Shown one piece after another: positions 19,943 to 24,039 of a stretch of 24,039 bases of DNA. The stretch is from a virus. Within the stretch, counting starts at the first letter, position 1; each line of letters begins with the position of its first letter. Below the pieces are notes generated by a model. It was not told the DNA's origin and searched no databases. It saw only the letters and a program-made list of their open reading frames with translations. The DNA is taken from positions 1-24,039 of the IMG/VR virus record IMGVR_UViG_3300048922_000025; one strand, written 5' to 3'. The position numbers and the translations under genes are program-made.

Positions 19943-21751
19943 ATGGCTAAATATTCAGATGAAATAAAAGAGGCCGCCCGCGCGTTATATATTAAACGCT
20001 GGCAGCCCAAAGACATTGCGCAGGAATTAAACCTCCCGCCGCGAACGGTTTACCATTGGGCGGACGTCGGCCAGTGGGCATCCCTGTTGCCTGTGGATTC
20101 CGTCGAACATGTGATCGCCCGGCGCATTGACCAGCTGACGCGCCGGGAGAAAAAAACCTCCCTGGAACTGGAAGAACTCCGCGACCTGGTCGCCCAGCAC
20201 GTCAAACTGATGGCCCAGCACAATAAGCACGCCGAGAAGATGGCCGAGATTCAGGCTAAAAGCGTTGTGAGCTATGGCGGTGACGGCTTCGACTGCGCCG
20301 AACCCGGAGAAGGGCGAAAACGGAAATATAAGAAAAACGACGTATCCGGCATCACGGCGGAAATGCTCGACGACTGGGCACGCGAACACCTGTTCGACTA
20401 CCAGCTGCATTGTCGCGAACATAAGGATGAAGACTGGCGGTTTATTCTCAAAAGTCGCCAGGTCGGCATGACCTACTATTTTGCCTGGGAAGCTTTCGAA
20501 GACGCCGTCGTCAGCGGCGACAATCAGGTCTTTTTCTCGGCCTCCCGCGCTCAGTCGGAAATTTTCCGCGAATACATCGTCCAGATTGCCAGCCAGTATT
20601 TCGGCATTACGCTGACCGGGAAAAATATCCGTCTCAGCAACGGCGCGATTCTGCGGTTCTTGTCGACCAATGCCAGCACGGCCCAGGGCTTTAACGGTCA
20701 CCTGTACGGTGATGAAGTGTTTTGGATCCCCAAATTCACCAAGTTACATGAAGTGGCGTCAGCAATGGCGACGCACAACAAATTTCGCACGACCTATTTT
20801 TCGACGCCCAGCGCGAAGACCCACCAGGCGTATACCGTGTGGACGGGGGAAGCGTGGAGCGAGGACGACCCGACACGCAAAGGTAAGGTCTTCCCAAAAG
20901 AGAAGGCCATGCGTGAAGTCGGCATCCGCTGCCCGGATGAAATCTGGCGTTACATCATCACGATGGAAGACGCTATCGAAGGCGGACTCGCCGCCCTGGT
21001 CGACATTGAGCGACTTCGCAACAAGTACAACCCGACTGCCTTCGCCATGCTTTACATGTGCCAGTTCGTGGACAGCAAAGACGCCGTTTTCAAACTGGCG
21101 GCCCTAGTGGCCTGCGAGGTGGACGCGGGCACCTGGGGCGATTATGACCCGACCGCCGCCCGGCCATTTGGTAACCGGGAAGTGTGGGCCGGTTTCGACC
21201 CGTCGCGGTCGGGGGACAATTCCACTTTCGTGATAGTGGCCCCGCCGATTTTTGAGGGTGAGCGCTTCCGCGTTCTCGCTATCTACCAGTGGCAGGGGCT
21301 TAATTTCAGCTGGCAGGCCGAGCAGATAAAAGGGCTAATGCGCCGGTTCAATATCACCTATATCGGTATCGACACGACCGGCATCGGAAAGGGGGTTTTT
21401 GACCTGGTAACCAAGTTCGCGCCGCGTGAAGCCACCGCGATTTTGTACAGCGTGGAGAGTAAAAACCGGCTGGTGATGAAGATGATTGATGTGGTCGAAC
21501 GTAAACGCATCGAATGGGCTAAAGACGCCCAGGACGAAACCAACAAAGAGCGGGCCGAAATTCCGGCCAGCTTTATGGCAATACGCCGAACCACGACGGC
21601 CAGCGGCAACGCGCTGACGTTCGTCGCCGAACGATCGGACGCCACCGGGCACGCGGACGTTTTCTTCGCCATTTCTCACGCCGTGATTAATGAGCCTATC
21701 GACTACGAATTTGACCGCCCGTCTACCTGGGCCTTTGGACAAGCAGCATGA
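19943..21751 (+). CDS. P: Terminase large subunit P
   Basis: 602 residues from ATG 19943 (MAKYSDEIKEAARALYIKRW), the usual family start; a 13-residue upstream extension to 19904 is possible but has no ribosome binding site. Residues 18-45 form a helix-turn-helix (PKDIAQELNLPPRTVYHWAD). An ATPase motor domain follows with a Walker A-like KSRQVGMT at about 170-177 and Walker B YGDE at about 255-258. The C-terminal RNase H-like nuclease shows AGFDPSRSGDNST at about 408, IGIDTTGIGKG and GHADVFFAISHAVINEP. It drives DNA into the procapsid. The portal gene overlaps by 4 nt (ATGA). Confidence 0.94.
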   Translation: MAKYSDEIKEAARALYIKRWQPKDIAQELNLPPRTVYHWADVGQWASLLPVDSVEHVIARRIDQLTRREKKTSLELEELRDLVAQHVKLMAQHNKHAEKMAEIQAKSVVSYGGDGFDCAEPGEGRKRKYKKNDVSGITAEMLDDWAREHLFDYQLHCREHKDEDWRFILKSRQVGMTYYFAWEAFEDAVVSGDNQVFFSASRAQSEIFREYIVQIASQYFGITLTGKNIRLSNGAILRFLSTNASTAQGFNGHLYGDEVFWIPKFTKLHEVASAMATHNKFRTTYFSTPSAKTHQAYTVWTGEAWSEDDPTRKGKVFPKEKAMREVGIRCPDEIWRYIITMEDAIEGGLAALVDIERLRNKYNPTAFAMLYMCQFVDSKDAVFKLAALVACEVDAGTWGDYDPTAARPFGNREVWAGFDPSRSGDNSTFVIVAPPIFEGERFRVLAIYQWQGLNFSWQAEQIKGLMRRFNITYIGIDTTGIGKGVFDLVTKFAPREATAILYSVESKNRLVMKMIDVVERKRIEWAKDAQDETNKERAEIPASFMAIRRTTTASGNALTFVAERSDATGHADVFFAISHAVINEPIDYEFDRPSTWAFGQAA

Positions 21752-22815
21752 CAACCAAACAGCGTAAGCAAAAAAAACAACGTGTCGCAGCAGCTGCGCG
21801 ACCAAAAACGTTCACGCCAGCAACCGGGAAAGGCAGCGTTATCACCTTCGGGGAGCCTGAACCGATACTGACGACGGGCACGGATTACCTGAATATTTGG
21901 TATGAAAATGATTATGACCACTGGAGCCTCCCAATTGACCGCATGGCCCTGGCCCAGTTGCCGAACCTTAACGGCCAGCACGGCGGCGTGCTGTATGCCC
22001 GGCGCAATATGGTGGCCGGTGGCTACCTGGGCGGGGGATTGTCAGCGGATCAAATCGAGCAGATGGCGTTCGACTATCTGCTATTCGGTGACGTGGCCGT
22101 CCTGAAAATCCGCAACGTCTTCGGCGAAGTCATCGACCTGTTGCCGCTGCCGTCGCTGTATTTACGCTGCCGGAAAACGGGCGAATTTGTGGTGTTGCAG
22201 GAAGGGCCATCGCTGGTTTATGACGCTGCCGACGTGGTGTTTTTCAAAATGTATGACCCGCGCCAACAGGTCTACGGACTGCCTGACTATATCGGCGGCA
22301 TCCACTCCGTTTTGCTCAACAGCGAAGCGACTATCTTCCGACGCCGTTATTACAACAACGGGGCGCATATGGGCTTTATTCTCTATGCTAATGACCCGAA
22401 CATCACCGGCGAAGTGGAAACCGAGATTAAAGCCAAAATTGAACAGTCCAAAGGGCTGGGCAATTTCCGCAACATGTTTGTCAATATCCCGAACGGTAAC
22501 CCGGAAGGTGTAAAACTGATACCGGTCGGTGAGGTCAGCGCAAAAGATGAATTTGCGAACATAAAGGGCATCACCGCGCAGGATATTTTAACGGCGCATC
22601 GCTTCCCCTCCGGGCTGGCCGGTATCATTCCGACCAACGGCGCGGTCATGGGAAACCCTGAGACGGCCCGCGATACCTACCGTAAAGACGAGGTGATCCC
22701 TCTACAACGAAAATTTATGAACGGCATCAACTCTGACCGGGAAATCCCTCCACATTTACACCTGAGATTTGACGTTGAAATCCCCGTAATTAACTCTGAC
22801 AAGGGCGAAAAATGA
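21748..22815 (+). CDS. Q: Portal protein Q
   Basis: 355 residues with P2 gpQ family features: ITFGEPEPILTTGTDYLNIW near the start, PLPSLYLRCRKTGEFVVLQE, YGLPDYIGGIHSVLLNSEAT at about 175-195, and ITAQDILTAHRFPSGLAGII at about 275-295. The basic N-terminus (KQRKQKKQRVAAAARPKTF) is typical. Length is close to P2 gpQ (344 residues). It forms the dodecameric entry ring of the capsid. The start overlaps the terminase stop. Confidence 0.95.
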   Translation: MTTKQRKQKKQRVAAAARPKTFTPATGKGSVITFGEPEPILTTGTDYLNIWYENDYDHWSLPIDRMALAQLPNLNGQHGGVLYARRNMVAGGYLGGGLSADQIEQMAFDYLLFGDVAVLKIRNVFGEVIDLLPLPSLYLRCRKTGEFVVLQEGPSLVYDAADVVFFKMYDPRQQVYGLPDYIGGIHSVLLNSEATIFRRRYYNNGAHMGFILYANDPNITGEVETEIKAKIEQSKGLGNFRNMFVNIPNGNPEGVKLIPVGEVSAKDEFANIKGITAQDILTAHRFPSGLAGIIPTNGAVMGNPETARDTYRKDEVIPLQRKFMNGINSDREIPPHLHLRFDVEIPVINSDKGEK

Positions 22816-22871
22816 GCGTAAATAAGTTAAAATCAACCCAATTGTTGGCACTGGCGTGCGGGGTAGTAAAT

Positions 22872-23129
22872 ATGCGCATCTTTAAAATCAATTGTCCGGA
22901 GTGTGGATCACCAGCCATCATCCGAAAATCAGACTGGAAAGATAAAAAGCTGGCTGATTTGTACTGTGCCTGTTCAGAAGTTGAATGTGGTCTAACATTT
23001 GTTTATAACGTATGTTATTCCCACACGTTGAGTCCAAGCGGCCTGACAGGGCAGAAAATGGTAAAGTTCTTGATAGACCAATTGAAACCTGATGAGCGGC
23101 AAATGGCATTCAAACTACTCACTCAGTAA
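22872..23129 (+). CDS. ogr: Ogr/Delta-type late transcription activator
   Basis: 85 residues from the ATG at 22872 (MRIFKINCPECGSPAIIRK), the usual start of this family, with GGGG about 10 nt upstream. A longer frame begins at 22812 in an ATGA overlap with the portal stop and would add 20 residues. The zinc ligands follow C-x2-C-x22-C-x4-C (CPEC, then CSEVECGLTF), the same spacing as in P2 Ogr. LADLYCACSEVECGLTF and SHTLSPSGLTGQKMV are strong family marks. Ogr/Delta proteins contact the RNA polymerase alpha C-terminal domain and activate late promoters. It probably controls both late transcripts of this window. Confidence 0.9.
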   Translation: MRIFKINCPECGSPAIIRKSDWKDKKLADLYCACSEVECGLTFVYNVCYSHTLSPSGLTGQKMVKFLIDQLKPDERQMAFKLLTQ

Positions 23130-23176
23130 CCAGATTCAATTACCAAAAAAACATAAATAATTTTGAGGAATTACAA

Positions 23177-24039
23177 ATGGCTCTGAAAATATTAGGGAAA
23201 ACCATTGACTTGAGAAGCAATGCTCGAGTTATCTATTGTCAAGCTTCATTGGATGATTATTTAAATATTGTTGGCGAAAACTTCGGTGATTATGAAATAC
23301 AACGAAAAAGAGAAAGTCATAAGGCCTATAAGAGATTAAAAAGTGACATTGAAGGTGGGGCTCTTTTACCTTCAATCACTCTTGCGGTTAAACATCATAT
23401 GGTCAAGGGTATTTTAGAGGTTATGGAAGACCCCAAGCTATTATCTGAGAAGTTATCTGCAGCAAATACGGTTGATATTTTAGATGGCTTACAAAGAACG
23501 TATATCATTTCTGACTTAAAAAAAGAAGGCACTGATTTCAAAGAAGGACAAGAGCTATTATTGGAGTTTTGGCTTGAGGAAGATATAAGTAAACTAATTT
23601 ATCGAATGATTGTTTTAAATTCTGGGCAAAAGGCTATGTCTATGAGGCATCAGGTCGAGTTGTTGTTTACCTCATTGCAAGAAACTATAATACAAAGTAT
23701 CCCTGGGATTGAAATATTTAGGGAAAGTGAAACTAAACGACGTACTCAACCTAATAAATATACTCTTAATAACATTGCAGCTTCATATCAGGCTTTTGTC
23801 ACTGGCTCACATGAAACAGATAAAGAAAATTTGGTGGCCCAAAAATTAATTGATGAAAATGCATTTGACTCAACTGAAGGAGAGTTGAGGGAGAAATTCC
23901 AAGACTATCTGCATTATTTAACTTATTTTATTAAATTAGACCAGGTTTGTTGGGATAAATACTCTTCGATTGATGGGTTTACATATATTCAGCCAAATGA
24001 TGGTTCAAGCCCTCAAGAGATTGAATTACGGATTGCTGA
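23177..24039 (+). CDS. Partial DGQHR/ParB-like accessory gene (defence candidate)
   Basis: The frame opens at ATG 23177 after a good ribosome binding site (GAGGA) and runs 287 codons to the window edge without a stop, so the end is missing. Composition is strikingly AT-rich next to the GC-rich phage genes, a sign of recent acquisition. Motifs in order: LLPSITLAV (about 63-71), ILDGLQRTYIISDL (101-114), then IVLNSGQKAMSMRHQVELLF (145-164), helical to the end. The pattern 'PxIxLxV ... DGxQRxxxI ... xNxxQKxx' is that of the DGQHR/DndB and ParB-nuclease-like superfamily; DGLQRT replaces the commoner DGQHRL. DndB-like proteins occur in phosphorothioation-linked and other anti-phage islands. The specific family, catalytic activity and partner genes are unknown; the function is inferred from motifs and place only. 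Confidence 0.6.
   Translation, partial: MALKILGKTIDLRSNARVIYCQASLDDYLNIVGENFGDYEIQRKRESHKAYKRLKSDIEGGALLPSITLAVKHHMVKGILEVMEDPKLLSEKLSAANTVDILDGLQRTYIISDLKKEGTDFKEGQELLLEFWLEEDISKLIYRMIVLNSGQKAMSMRHQVELLFTSLQETIIQSIPGIEIFRESETKRRTQPNKYTLNNIAASYQAFVTGSHETDKENLVAQKLIDENAFDSTEGELREKFQDYLHYLTYFIKLDQVCWDKYSSIDGFTYIQPNDGSSPQEIELRIA

Noticed and set aside
20027-20701. 224-codon minus-strand frame inside the large terminase gene
   Set aside because: Fully antisense to clear Walker A and B coding sequence; a shadow of GC-rich codon use.
1-24039. CRISPR array, tRNA, rRNA, insertion sequence or transposase
   Set aside because: No regularly spaced repeats with unique spacers, no tRNA-like cloverleaf, and no transposase motifs were seen anywhere in the window.

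Overview
The window is the late (virion and lysis) half of a temperate P2-superfamily myophage, closest in gene order and protein families to the HP1/K139 type. It probably sits as a prophage in an enterobacterium or related gammaproteobacterium; the host species cannot be named from this sequence. No bacterial housekeeping gene, integrase, repressor or replication gene is visible, so the early/lysogeny side lies outside the window.

Layout. Positions 1-370 are mostly AT-rich non-coding DNA ending in a clear minus-strand terminator. A 46-residue four-cysteine microprotein lies at 371-511 (-). Positions 512-1207 look non-coding but are structured: a 17-bp palindrome, helically phased TTTGCAAAA-like repeats, a long-range inverted repeat competing with a local hairpin, and a GC-rich tract resembling a P2-type cos core. 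Positions 1208-19765 are one minus-strand late operon. Read in transcription order it encodes scaffold/protease, capsid, small terminase, head completion, two tail-completion proteins, sheath, tube, holin, endolysin, two spanins, tail assembly chaperones with a -1 frameshift, tape measure, baseplate gp25-like protein, J, I, tail fibre, fibre chaperone, two unassigned proteins and a fused hub/spike. Diverging from it on the plus strand are the large terminase and the portal, then an Ogr/Delta-type late activator. The last 860 bases hold an AT-rich gene, open at the window end, whose motifs resemble the DGQHR/ParB-like superfamily.

How it fits together. The Ogr-like protein is the likely activator of the two divergent late transcripts that meet at 19766-19942. 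Terminase and portal package DNA into the capsid made from the scaffold/capsid pair. The sheath-tube-baseplate genes make a contractile tail. Most neighbouring genes overlap by 1-30 nt (often ATGA or TAATG), indicating translational coupling. The AT-rich gene at the right edge is unlike its neighbours and sits where P2-like phages often carry exchangeable anti-phage genes. It is the best candidate for a poorly described system, but only its first 287 codons are in view.
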